A stretch of DNA of 64,000 nt from Glossina fuscipes (Eukaryota; Arthropoda; Insecta; Diptera; Glossinidae), in the NCBI RefSeq assembly GCF_014805625.2, contig NW_023998457.1:325773-389772 (forward strand), in the 5' to 3' direction. The position numbers and the translations under genes were made by a program. Positions 47,081 through 57,548 of this stretch are shown piece after piece (position 1 is the first letter of the stretch; each line of letters begins with the position of its first letter). The notes beneath the pieces were generated by a model, which had not been told where the DNA came from, ran no database searches, and worked only from the letters and a program-made list of their open reading frames with translations.

Positions 47081-47551
47081 TAAATAACTATAATATATAA
47101 AAATACATTAGTTAGTAGATCTTTATCAAGGTAATGTTCAAGTAGATATGAGCCTGGGAGCCATTCCGAAGCTTTCAATACTTTTGCCGAGAAATGAAAA
47201 GTTTGCGACAAAGTTTTTGGTGTTTGGATTCGATAATGAAATTATATGCTTTCATATAAAGTATAAAACCTACGATTCTGTCCGTTGTTTGAAAGAGGCC
47301 CGTTATAGCAAAAAATCGTCGAGCAAAGAGAATGGGGAGAAATATTTGAACTTGAACTTGACTGGTCTCATTGTCCAGGAATTGTCGATTAAAAGACAAA
47401 AATTACGAAAAATGTATTATAATAAGAACATATGTCTCTCAGGCATCTTCACATTTTAAAACCATTTTTGTTGAAGGACGTCTTTTTAAAGCGTTGCGCA
47501 GCATAACTCAAACAATTTCCTCTTTTTTTTTCATCCGAATTTTCTTCAGTA
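47081..47551. other. Spacer
   Basis: No gene is called. Overlapping frames on both strands (47148-47459 plus, 47175-47399 minus) have no recognisable motif, and neither is preferred. Confidence 0.35.
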
Positions 47552-47682
47552 TCGTTATTATTATTATCATTATAATTAGAGACTAAAGGCTATCAGGTTC
47601 ATTAAACACGGGTTCATTTGAGCCCGCGACCATTGAATTGTTAGTGGAGATCGTTTGCCTATTCAACCACTAACGCGGACAA
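47552..47682 (-). mobile_element. tRNA-derived SINE, third copy, internally shortened
   Basis: On the minus strand: 'gttagtggttgaataggcaa' (A-box region), 'cactaacaattcaatggtcg', 'cgggctcaaatgaacccg' (B-box region), then a shortened body ('gatagcctttagtc') and an AAT/ATT tail at the low-coordinate end (about 47552-47572). The head matches the other copies, most of the middle body is deleted, and target-site duplications are not evident. Confidence 0.62.
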
Positions 47683-48012
47683 CAGCATATTTAAAAATCT
47701 ATTTTCTAGAGAAATACTTTCGAGATTTTTTCGATAATTTAATTCAAACACTTTTTATTAATAAAAGAGTTCCCTGGTGCGTTTATTCACCCAACCATTC
47801 GCCATTTTCACAAAAATCAATATTGCTAAAAACCCATATGTATTTCTCTAGATATGAAGGCGTCGATTGGAGGATTATCTTTTTCTTTTTTAATTTTAAT
47901 TTTGACGTGCTATGCTGTCGCAGAGTCCCTTAAGCGCAAAACATCCCCAGAGAATCTCTGGGTTGGAATGGTTGCCACTTCTTACTATTTTACCAAAATC
48001 ATCTTATTTTCT
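47683..48012. other. Spacer
   Basis: No gene. Three overlapping frames around 47655-48129 run partly into the next repeat and are not supported. Confidence 0.35.
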
Positions 48013-48440
48013 GACCGTCACCGAAAGATGGGGGATATATTCATTTTGTCAAGACGTTTGCAACGCCCAGCAGGAATCACTAGAGACGGTGACAAGCTAT
48101 ATATATTCTTGATTAACATCAAATTGTAAATTGATTAAACACGTCCGTCTGTCAGTCTGTCAATCCGTGTTATATCTGTTGTAAACATTTTCTTAGCCGG
48201 AAAAATGCGTCTATCGTCTTAAAATTTGCCAGAAATCGTGGAAGTTCTTGCACGCAGATTAGTGTTAAAAATGGGCCACATTTGTCCAAGAAAACACCTA
48301 CAGTACTACGCGATATAAGAACGTCACTGTTTCTCAAAAGGAAACAAAATTTGTTTTTTGCTTGTTACTCATGAACTACGACATAACGCTTATTCTGTAG
48401 GAAACGCTGGCACACTCGGCCAAAAATGGAAAAAAGTTTT
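48013..48440 (+). repeat. INE-1/DINE-like repeat, family 1
   Basis: A clear plus-oriented copy: 'accgtcaccgaaagatgggg', 'cattttgtcaagacgtttgc', 'aacgcc', 'ctatatatattcttgattaa' (the cttgatcag module), the core 'cgtccgtctgtcagtctgtc' (about 48144), 'agccggaaaaatgcgtctat', 'cgtggaagttcttgcacgca', 'gttaaaaatgggccaca' and 'tctcaaaaggaaac'. The order and words are those of fly INE-1-type repeats. Confidence 0.75.
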
Positions 48441-48521
48441 TTTTAAGGCTAATAAATGCGTTTAGCCCCCAAAACAATAGCACTTTCGAAAAAAAAGGTC
48501 TCCTTCAGTAGTACCTGCATA

Positions 48522-48528
48522 CTCTCTT

Positions 48529-48581
<53 letters not shown>

Positions 48582-48588
48582 ATCTATC

Positions 48589-48639
<51 letters not shown>

Positions 48640-48656
48640 CTTTCTCTTTCTCTCTC
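48522..48656. repeat. (CT)n and (ATCT)n compound microsatellite
   Basis: Long CT repeat passing into TCTA/ATCT repeats and back to CTTT/CT. The 89-codon frame over it is a repeat artefact. Confidence 0.95.
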
Positions 48657-49155
48657 CATAGCTTCGAAAACGATGGAACGGAATTCATCTACGCAATATA
48701 TATACATAGATATATATATAATTAGTATATAATAATAATAAAAATAGCATTTTTTCGCTTAATTTCCGAAAACAAAGGAAAAGTGTCGTTACAATCTGTG
48801 ATTAAAATTGTGTAATTTGAAGGATACAAACATTCGTTCATTTCTAAGCTGAATTTTTTTTTCAGCTCGTTTGTTGTTCAAATTTTGTAAGAAACCATTT
48901 TTTTTCCTTCTGTAATTCTTACGTTTTATGAAGGGCGCCCATATTCGTACATATACGCTGTATGTAGGTATGTATGCATATATATATATCATTTAATAAG
49001 ATCTGCATATATATTTTTGTTGTTTTGTGCTTCAAAACAAAAAAGAAAAAAAAAACATGCAAAACAAACGCGTAACTTTTTGTAAAATTATTTTTCACAT
49101 GATACTCACAAAAGGCACAGATGATGGTTATGTACAAATACATACATGCACATGC

Positions 49156-49187
<32 letters not shown>

Positions 49188-49624
49188 GTATAAGAAAAAG
49201 GTATACGGTAACTGCGCACAAATATAAGTAAGAGACATCCGCCAAACGACAGAAACTGCTTTACTAATATGCTTGAATGGTATACACGTATAACTGTTAA
49301 GTTTGTTGTTTATTTCGTGAAAATTTCATTTCTCAGTTGTTGTCATTACCTTTATGTGTAGTTAGTAGAGTGAGCGTCTATGTGTGTATGTATGCGAGTG
49401 TACTTTCTCATCTGAAAATTTTAATGTCATAGAAATAAATGCTAATATATGTATGTATACATATATATATAAATATATATACATAAATAATATATATGCA
49501 TAAATTTTGGTTTACATAAGTTGTTTATATATAAAAAAAATTTAATATAACAAAAACAATTAAAAAGAGTATACTAGGCGACGACCCATCATTCACTCAC
49601 TGTAGCTGTACTTGAAATAAAGCT
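48657..49624. other. AT-rich spacer with TA/TATG microsatellites
   Basis: No gene. (TA)n runs occur at 49155-49190 and TATG/TATA mixtures at about 48970-49015 and 49440-49500. The 108-codon minus frame at 48919-49245 encodes repetitive Ile-Tyr from these tracts. Confidence 0.5.
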
Positions 49625-49850
49625 TTCTGTTGTAAGTGATCGAAAAAGTAATCCGATCCTAGCCATTTTGAATAGTGCTCGTCCTTGGGATAAAACACGC
49701 CCTGTCGGCTGACTGCAGAGGGACAGACAATTTCAAATCGATCGGTGTAATAACCGGTGGATCTATCTTACGTACTTTTGGTTGCTACATACATTCGTAC
49801 CACCTTGATACACATTTGTATCACAATTGATGTAGGGTATAATAAAATCC
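49625..49850 (-). repeat. HINE/DINE-like repeat, family 2, 5' half
   Basis: Minus-oriented: 'gatcgaaaaagtaatccgat', 'cattttgaatagtgctcgtc', 'gataaaacacgccctgtcgg', a minimal core 'gagggacagac' (about 49717), 'caaatcgatcggtgtaataa', 'ggtggatctatcttacgta', and a terminus 'acaattgatgtagggtataa' (about 49822-49842). Confidence 0.68.
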
Positions 49851-50685
49851 ATAAAAAAACAAAAAACATTATTTGGAAATGTAGAATGATGTGCAGGAAG
49901 TATTATAGATAGAGGTAGGAGGAGAAAATAATATTCATATTTGTGCGACTTGAAAGTAGAAATATCTGCAACGGTGGGAAAGAACACTGCAGTCAGGTTG
50001 TGTCAAAGGCAAGCTTTGCAGTTAACACTACAACTAGTGTGTGGGTCAATTTGGCCTTTCCCAACTTTCTAAAATTAAAAAAAAAAAAAACGCTTATAAG
50101 GCCTGTATTGCATATTCCTCAACTTTTTTGGCTAGTTTTGTTTATATGGATTGTACTTCCAACTTTTCCTACTGTATACTAGCACGTGCTAGCGAACAGA
50201 TCGGGACCATGTTTTGCTCGAAATGATGTTTCTTGGTAGGAGTTGTCTTGCAAAAATCTTCAAGGAATCGAAAATTGTGCTTGGCAATATCAAAAAAAAT
50301 TGTCATCGTGTCTTCTACATTGCGGGCATGCATGTGGGCATACCTCATCTACGTTTTTGCTTTTGTGTTTATTAATCAATCAAGAACTTTTTGTACCCAA
50401 TTTTAACTTCCTATTTTTATTTTTGATACTGTGGCCTTTCCACAAAAACTAATGGGTCAAATTGACCCATTTTGATAACAATAGAAACACGATAGTTCTC
50501 GAGTTAAAGAACGATTGCGGTGGATATCGTTCAGGATAAGCTAAGTGATTCTATTAAACGACTTAATTGGTGATCAAATTATTGTAGAACACTTGCCGTG
50601 AAGGTGCCTCTATCACGATATTATGCCACCGTTTAAGACTGTCGTGTGCTAAGCGCACTCTCCTTACCTAATCCCTAGGTTTTTA
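49851..50685. other. Spacer
   Basis: No gene. A homopolymer A tract lies near 50078-50091. 'gggtcaaattgacccat' at about 50454-50470 is a short perfect palindrome (ATGGGTCAATTTGACCCA type). Confidence 0.38.
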
Positions 50686-51115
50686 AGGCAAGGCCTCAAA
50701 GGTCCCGGCCATGCATCCGAGTTGTACTTCACTTTGGCCGCGTGCAGGTAGCACATAACGGCTGCAGATGTGGCCGGTCCGTATTCGCCCGTGCTCGAAG
50801 CCCTCCAGCCCTGAGGTTCTTATGAATCCGTGGATTCTATGAATTGGTTGGGAGCAGCCTGCGGAAATATTCACTAATCACCTGACGTCCGATTCCGCGA
50901 ATGGTCGCGCATTCGCATAGGATGTAATAGGATGTCTCCACCGCCCCTTCGTGAGGTTTACGTGAATCAGTATCCGAAATGTCCATACTTACGAGCGATA
51001 CCGGAATGAAATATGATGTAGAAGGCAGTTACGAGAGGTATGTCGCTCCTTCCTAATTCCAATGACTTTTGTGTTCTACCAGAAGATTTATGAAATCTTC
51101 TTGCTTGTCCTTCAC
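50686..51115 (-). pseudogene. LINE (non-LTR) RNase H C-terminal fragment, broken
   Basis: A second relic of the LINE type seen at 32.4 kb, on the opposite strand. Reading downwards from about 51110: ARRFHKSSGRTQKSLEL, then DIPLVTAFY (matching LVTDFY of the first fragment). After a shift come ETSYYILCECATIRGIGRQV (ETSYHI-ILCE in the first) and ISEYF. After another shift near 50870 comes IHGFIRTSGLEGFE, the terminal FI-SL/GL block. At least two frameshifts or stops break it, and the RNase H GHSGI block and all of the reverse transcriptase are missing. The sequence is visibly less AT-rich than its surroundings, as expected for former coding DNA. The 63-codon frame at 50683-50874 is its last piece. 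Confidence 0.75.
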
Positions 51116-52589
51116 TCTGTTGAGTTTTTCTAATCCAGTCTAAACGGTAGTAGTAAGATATTTATATAATACATATATAATACATTTTGTGTTCAATGAA
51201 CGCCATTTAACATGCTCTAGCACATCCAGAGCTGATGATACTTCTACACTAATATATATATGTCTGTGATAAAAGGAAAAACTGCGTTGTGTTGGCCTTA
51301 AAGTTATTTTCCCTTTAAGAAAGATATTTGTTCAAAAATGTGCGACATCACGTAAAAAAGCTAAGTGCCAGCGATTTCTATATCACTTTTGGCAGTTTTC
51401 ATTAAGTGCTCTAGCGTTCTATAGCATAATTGATGTATAAAACATATAGCAATGCTGCTTACACTTAGAAACTCCATAGCCTAACATATAGATGACATTG
51501 CCAATAGCAAAAATATACTGTTGCTGGCAGCTGCTGTTTATATCATGCGAATATACTTTTAAATTTCAAATCGATTTGTCAATTAATTTGGTTCCCATAG
51601 TTGATTCAAGCAGATGCAGTAGTATGGTAGGAGTGTTTTGCTTGTTTGGAAAAATGGAATTTTTTTGTATCTCATGATTAATAACTCAATTTCTTCGAAA
51701 GAAAAATTTAAGTAAGAATGGTACAGTCGATTAAGACCGACAGTTAGATCCATTACATTACCTCGAATAATTAATAACATGGCAAACGTTATTTTTGTGT
51801 AAATGCATAATGCATTCATGAAAGCGCTCCTATTGAAGAATACTTAAACGTCGACATAACCTCAACTTGGGAAATTTAATTTACCTGTCAAAAATTGAAC
51901 TATTTTCCATTTTCCTCTGTCATAACAAATTATAAATTGTAGAAGTAAGGGTTAAAAAAAACCCTTAAGCAAAAAAAGAAATCTTTGCTACTCTTTTATA
52001 AATGTGTATCCAACATAAATGCGATGTACGAAATAAAACTTAATTTTAGGAAGGAGGGAAAAACTACATATAGTCAAATTATTTCGTTTTCAAGTTTTCG
52101 AAAACTTTGTAGACCAACTACCGCTTTACCACTTTGCGCAACGTTACTGCCTACAACCCTCCTGTCTCTTTCTAGGCAACTTTAGCAATACTTTAGTTTT
52201 ACGGCAACTCGAAAGTCCCCGTTTTAGGAGTATTGGAGGCATGTGAGATTGCTGAGCTTGCCAGTTCGTGAGGTGTAGGAGGAGGATTTCTATGTTTTTG
52301 GCTCACTGACACTATTCAGACTGTGAAAACTGAAAGAACACCACGTACCTATCCTTTAATGATCAACCGGACGTACATAACCTAACCGTTGGGCCTTACT
52401 ATTCCTGCCCTGGCTATGGTCTCCCTCAGCTCATAACTTCTATGGGAGACGAGACTAATGGAGTGAGCGCCAGGAGTGGTTTTCGAATTATTCTATTAGC
52501 TGCTGGCCGGCCGTTGATGATATCGTCTTGTACAAATGTTTAGTATTAGAGCGCACATACTAAATTACTCTACCTTAAATTCCTACCAC
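51116..52589. other. Spacer, with one possible further LINE scrap
   Basis: No gene. 'cgacataacctcaacttggg' near 51853 carries the motif of the arrays at 30, 40 and 53 kb. At 52195-52500 the DNA is less AT-rich, and one frame reads VLEACEIAEL followed by a stop. This weakly recalls the AxEACEIA-type helix of LINE RNase H but is too short to call. Confidence 0.35.
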
Positions 52590-53345
52590 CATGTTCGGGC
52601 GAAAGATCTCTCAGATCGACCGCCAACGGAATTTGAGTATCACAAGGACAGGAGCACTTTGGAGAAGTTTGATTTTAAATAGGCTTTTCGTTCTGGCCGC
52701 TTTTCTTGTCAACCATTAGACTTGTACACCTAAAATCAGTGTTTGAGAAACGTACAAATTGGTACAAATTTTTATTACAAACACTTACTCTACGCTGCTT
52801 CTGTTTCACTGGCGATATCAATTATATCGGTTTCCACCGCAAACTGAGTATCGATGTCCATCAAATGTACGAGATGTTCATCATATGTACTTCCTAGCGG
52901 AATTTGCGGATTACAAATACTGGACCAAACCTTAATATCAGAAACGCTTATCGATTTGGGTCGTTGTTCATTAACGATGCCGTTTAGATGTGTACTTTCA
53001 GTCGGTATTTGACGAGTACAAACATCAAATCGATTTTCTAATTTAAAAACCCAGGTACCTAACCAAATTTGTATATTTGCTATCCAGTCACTAAAGATGT
53101 CGATGAGATTGAATGAGTACTACAAGGATGGCTCGAAGTTTTCGAAAGAAGAAGAAGAAATCAAAAAGTTTCCCGAATGATTTTCGTTTTTGCAAAGCAA
53201 TGTCTGGATCGAATTCAAAGGATAAAGATCATCATACCAAGTTTTTAATATCAGAAATACTATCCTTTTGGGTAACAATGCTTTCTTGTTGGAATTTGAG
53301 AATCACAGAATGTGATAAAGACGGATTTCACAAATTTGCTTCCTT
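52590..53345. repeat. Degenerate tandem repeat, upstream part of 53-kb array
   Basis: 'aacggaatttgagtatcaca' (about 52629), 'agcggaatttgcggattaca' (about 52896), 'gtcggtatttgacgagtaca' (about 53003) and 'ttggaatttgagaatcacag' (about 53289) recur. So do 'aaccttaatatcagaaacgc' (about 52929) and 'gtttttaatatcagaaatac' (about 53240), with scattered 'atcgatttgggt'- and 'cgatg'-type words. The period is irregular and no protein is indicated. Confidence 0.45.
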
Positions 53346-53364
53346 TCCTTTTGGATAAATCAGC

Positions 53365-53975
53365 AAATAAACTGCTTGGAAGGCTTTACGTCTGTTAAGC
53401 TTTGATTCCCGTTTAGATTGAATAAATACAAAAATACGACATAACCTCAAAATTGGATACTTAATTGTTTCCAAATTCATGAGTTTTTCTCTTCAACTGC
53501 TTCGAACGCTTTAAGTCTGCTTTGATTCCCGTTAATATTGAATAAATACAGAATGTGACTTAACATCCTTTTATACTCAATTACTTCAAAACTCATGAGT
53601 TTTTTTATTCACTTGCTTAGAAGGCTTTAATTTCCGTTGAGATTGAATAAATACAGATATGCGGCATAACCTCAAAATTGGATATTCACTGCTTCCAAAT
53701 CTATCAGTTTTTCTCTTCACTTGCTTAGAAGGTTCTAGGTGTGCTAAGATTTAATTCCCGTTGAGATTGAATAAATACAGATATGCGACATAACCTCAAA
53801 TTGGGTATTCACTGCTTCCAAATTCATGAGTTTTTCTCTTCACTTCATTAGAAGATTTTAGGTGTGCTAAGCTTTAATTCCCGTTGACATTGAATAAATA
53901 CAGAAATGCGACGTAACCTCAAAATTGGATACTCAAGTGTTGCCAAATTTATGAATGTTTTTCTTCAAATTTCTG
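53365..53975. repeat. Satellite-like tandem array, about 120-bp unit, five copies
   Basis: The anchor 'ttgaataaatacag' or a variant occurs at about 53419, 53539, 53644, 53768 and 53891, spaced roughly 105-124 bases apart. Each unit reads: 'gcttagaaggctttagg', 'tgctaagctttaattcccgt', 'tgagattgaataaataca', 'atgcgacataacctcaaaat', 'ggatactcactgcttccaaa', 'ttcatgagtttttctcttca'. Adjacent copies are well conserved, more so than the other arrays in the window, which suggests more recent amplification. Confidence 0.85.
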
Positions 53976-55149
53976 CACGTGAAACTATGTACGTTCTATA
54001 TGTACTTTAATGTAATGAAACAATGGAGAGGAAATTGTCAGTCTTTTTGGAAGTAATTATTTTTCTAAATATTAAAAAAAATAAATTGACTTTAATTCCA
54101 TCTTTTGAACTTTTAATGCAATTTGCATTTTGGTTTATCACATTGTTTCTAATGTAGTTGAACTCGACTGTAGGTCTATGTATGATTGCAGTTTTTGCCT
54201 TTGCAATAATCTTTTTATGAGTTACAACCATTCGACGCAGTTAATACACCATCTGCTTTCACAGAGCAAAAAGAGGGGGAAAAAAGAATAGAAAAAATAT
54301 AACATAAAAATAAAAACGAAAGCAAAATGTTGACAACTTTTGTTGTGGCGTAAAATATATGTACAAACTCTCTACAAACTTATATTATTTTTTGTTGAAT
54401 TTGCTTACACATGTAGACCCATTTGTTCAGGCATTTTTGTGCATTACTTTGTATTCGAAATAATCCTAAATTTTTAGAAAATATTACTTGAGCTTTTAAA
54501 GCTTTTTTTTTATTTTCATATTTATTTATTTTTTTTTTTTTTATTATTACGCAATATTTTAAAATAAGTTATATAAGATCACTTGACTACATGAACACGG
54601 TATACTGTGTATCGTTATCTATGGGAATTTTCGAGAATTATAGAACTTATCGCAAACACAAATGCAAATAATGCTTTTCAACAGTGAATTGACTTATTTC
54701 CTTTTCTACAATCATCATAGTTAGTTAGCATTCATTTTTCAGCTTATATCGCAAAGTAAAAGTGAAAACAACAAACTCATTAGAAAGGCATTAGCTGAAA
54801 AGGGATAAATCCCCAACAATCAGAGGGTGAACGTAAAGAATTGAAAATGTGATAAAATATATTCCTTGTGTATAGTGACTTTTGCTATTTTTATGGTAAA
54901 AACATTAACCCATCATCGTAGAACTGTTGGAATTTCTGGGCGACAATATGAAGGGAGAGATTTCTAATAAATCTCTTTTGATCTTAGCTTTACCCCACTA
55001 AGAGGATTTTGCAAAGAGGGAAACTAATAATCGTTGGAGAAGGTAAAATTCTGGTCCAGCTAGTCCTGAAAGATGTGTGTACCATAACATAATCTTTATT
55101 GACAAAAAACATTTGTCCTATAAGTCAATTCTCAACGCTTCACCTTAAT
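53976..55149. other. AT-rich spacer
   Basis: No gene. T-rich tracts lie near 54506-54542. The 74-codon minus frame at 54007-54231 has no motif. Confidence 0.4.
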
Positions 55150-55460
55150 TGCGCGCTTTGGAGATAGTAGTTGTTGACAGTAGACATAAGAACGACTCCT
55201 CTGGCCTAATTAGAGGAGCTCATAATTTCCTCCCAATGTCAACAATCACAAGGTATTCCTTTTTTATTACTCTTGAGGGAAAAACACCTTTATCTTACTA
55301 GGCAATTCTAACACCGTTAGTCGCAGTTGTTATTGAGATAAGAGATCTGGCCAGGTTACAGTTGCTCATGATTACCTCTCAATTTCACTAACCGCAATGT
55401 ATTCGTCCTTCTTTTTAACGTGAATAATCAATCACTCAAGGGATGTGCAGTATAGGTGCG
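55150..55460 (+). repeat. Two-copy direct repeat, about 146-bp offset
   Basis: 'ctggcctaattagaggagct', 'cataatttcctcccaatgtc', 'aacaatcacaaggtattcct' (from 55201) correspond to 'ctggccaggttacagttgct', 'catgattacctctcaatttc', 'actaaccgcaatgtattcgt' (from 55347). There is no coding content. Confidence 0.6.
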
Positions 55461-55697
55461 AGGTGGAGACGGTCGAGAAGAAGTAAGAGAAGAGAAAGAG
55501 ATAGGGAGTGGCAACCTAGTGGATGGTTTATCCTTTTACTAGCTAAACGCTCGCTATAAGTACTAACAAGTGCGCTCTATCGTAAACACAAGCTTCTACG
55601 TCAGGTGAAATCAATCAGGATTTTGTCCCTATTGATGCCTGAGCATTCTTTATACTTGTGAATAAGTGTGAACTACCCTAATCCCAACACAAAGTGT
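55461..55697. other. Spacer
   Basis: No feature is identified except a purine-rich stretch at about 55465-55510. Confidence 0.35.
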
Positions 55698-56160
55698 TAG
55701 GTTGGTGGGAAAGTCATTTCGTTTTTTTCTCAAAAGCGGCTTAAGTTGCATTTTTTCACAGACAAGTTTACATTTAAGACGCAATGTCTATGTCAATGGG
55801 AAAAATTTTTTTGAATACTGAGCAAAAATTTTCATTTGGTCTTATACCAAACAGTTGAAAACAGCATTTTCGATCTCATTCAATTCTATTATTAGCGAAA
55901 AACAAGAAATAATGTTGAAGCAAGAAAAGGAATTATTGAATGCGTATGGAGGCGATGGATGGACGAAACGCCTGTGCAAAAACTGGTTTGCAAAATTTTG
56001 TTTCGGCACTTTTGCTTCACGTTCTGGAGGGGCACTTGCACTTGATAAAGACCAAATAAAGGCATTAATTAAAACAAATCGCCGAATAAGAGCTAATAAG
56101 CTCAATGAGAGTTTCAATCTTTTGAATTCTGCTTCTTTTCTTCATAACATATTTGTCACT
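55698..56160 (+). pseudogene. mariner transposon 5' fragment, DNA-binding region only
   Basis: The 5' end of a mariner (Tc1/mariner) DNA transposon. A terminal-repeat-like start, 'ttaggttggtgggaaagtca', lies at 55697 with a TA just inside it. The body encodes the N-terminal helix-turn-helix part of a transposase: LLNAYGGDGWTKRLCKNWF followed by AKF (the family's C-R-NWFAKFRSGDF block) at about 55935-56000, then DKDQIKALIKTNRRI (the second HTH) at about 56045-56090. Similarity ends near 56150. The catalytic D,D34D domain and the 3' terminal repeat are absent, and the GRP linker is replaced. The open frame (55855-56292) runs on into unrelated sequence. The word pattern fits the mellifera/irritans side of mariner, but this is not proven. 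Confidence 0.8.
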
Positions 56161-56770
56161 ATAAAGGAACCGACTTTTGTTTTGATCATAAAAAAAAAAA
56201 CCAAATTTCTCTCCGAGTCGCCCATTATGGTTTTATGTTACTTCAATCCATGTTCTATCCTTTATGTACGTTTGCTCTTTTTCAGACCGTGATCTCTCTC
56301 CCACATTATTCTCCTTCTTCTTATTCTCCTATCTTCTAAAAAATATCTTTCGATATTTTGAAAACATTATTTTTTCTTAAAATATGCTAGATGCCATTAG
56401 TTCCACGGCTTTTATTGCAAAAAACGATTTAAATTCTTCGTAAGTTTAACTATAGCAAAACTTGTTTTTAGTGTTTCTTGCTTCAGTGTTTCTTTCGGTT
56501 TTTTTTGCATTGAAATGTAACCAAATTCAAGGATCAAGATTAGTAGATAAAGAGAACGGTATTTCAATTTCTTTTAGAAATATTTTCGCTTAAATTAGTA
56601 TTAAATGAGTTTTCCCACATGTCGCTTACATATATTCGTTCGCTAGCATTATGCTGCAATGCATTCGCAGTTGCACTGCATTATATGAAAACATGCGTGA
56701 TTTTTATTTAGCTAAGCAGTATCTTTAATGTATCTGGCACGTGTCCAAAAATCTTTTAATAAAGAATGTA
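56161..56770. other. Spacer between two mariner relics
   Basis: No gene. It may contain eroded mariner DNA, but I could not find a matching 3' terminal repeat for the upstream fragment. Confidence 0.35.
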
Positions 56771-56777
56771 CTGAATC

Positions 56778-56797
56778 GGTCAATAATTCCCGGGACT
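56778..56797 (+). repeat. Terminal inverted repeat, left
   Basis: GGTCAATAATTCCCGGGACT is the inverse partner of 57522-57541 (19 of 20 matched). Confidence 0.88.
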
Positions 56798-57521
56798 ACA
56801 GAAGAAAAACAAATCATTTATGATTTTTTTTGCAAAATTAGACTTTATTCATGAAGATAGTGTCCCATCAACCCGAAGCTTCTATAACATCCCGTTGACG
56901 TCTTCATAGAATGATCCCTCAGGAAAATATTTTTTAGCTATCGCCATAGGTTCATCATTTTTTTTTTTCTAGTGTATATTTTTGAGAAGTGCAAAATCAA
57001 AACGAATAGCTAAGGATCAGGTCTGGCTAAAACGGTGATTGGGTCCACAAAACAAACTTTAATTCACCTAATTTTGCCATTGTAACCATCGATTTATGAT
57101 GCGATATATTTGTTCCGCTTTAAATGAACTCGGTACCCATTTGGAAAGCAACGTCCTCATATCCAAATTTTTTTGCAAAACAATATGTACACTAGCCTTT
57201 GATATCCTGGACATGTCAGCTGCCATGTGGAACCTCACTTTTTTATTATTAAAAATTAATTTCAGTATTTCTTTTAATAGTTTCCGGGGTGCAACCACAT
57301 TGTTTGGGAGTCCAGCATGATTATCGGTGTTCGTGCGATGTCGGCGAATAACCTATTTGTGGAAATTGTGGCTTTTGAAAGGCTATTACCAGTCATCAAA
57401 AAGAATGTTTACTCATCACAACAAATTCGAAGTTTTCTTCTTCTTGAAACTAATAAAATTTAGAGTCAGTTAACTCGTAAACGATAGGCATTTTTTTTGC
57501 TAAAGAGGGCGTTAATGTGTC

Positions 57522-57541
57522 AGTCCTGGGAATTATTGACC
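57522..57541 (-). repeat. Terminal inverted repeat, right
   Basis: AGTCCTGGGAATTATTGACC is the inverse partner of 56778-56797. Transposase-like minus-strand sequence begins inside it. Confidence 0.88.
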
Positions 57542-57548
57542 AATGTCT

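Larger units (their letters stand above)
56771..57548 (-). mobile_element. Internally deleted mariner-like element with terminal inverted repeats
   Basis: GGTCAATAATTCCCGGGACT at 56778-56797 is the inverse of 57522-57541 with one mismatch. TA dinucleotides sit at equal distance outside both (56769-56770 and 57549-57550), as expected for a mariner target duplication, although the outermost 7 bases of the repeats have diverged. On the minus strand a transposase remnant is visible: KHSF near the start, HAGLPNNVVAP, then FHMAADMSRISKASVHIVLQ (second HTH) and LSKWVPSSF (the conserved WVP linker) at about 57068-57298. Next comes a jump to a C-terminal remnant (KKYFPEGSFYEDVNGML, about 56893-56943). 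The D,D34D catalytic core is largely missing, and stops and shifts break the rest. It is a non-autonomous relic of about 780 bp of a different mariner lineage from the 55.7-kb fragment. Confidence 0.82.

Noticed and set aside
47148..47459. 103-codon plus-strand frame with an overlapping minus-strand frame
   Set aside because: Frames on both strands are open to a similar extent and neither shows a domain.
48522..48656. Apparent regular direct repeats that might suggest a CRISPR-like array
   Set aside because: These are CT/ATCT microsatellites without spacers, and the rest of the sequence is eukaryotic.
52195..52500. Possible LINE RNase H N-terminal scrap (VLEACEIAEL in one frame)
   Set aside because: Only about ten residues look familiar and stops follow quickly. 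This is not enough to separate from coincidence.
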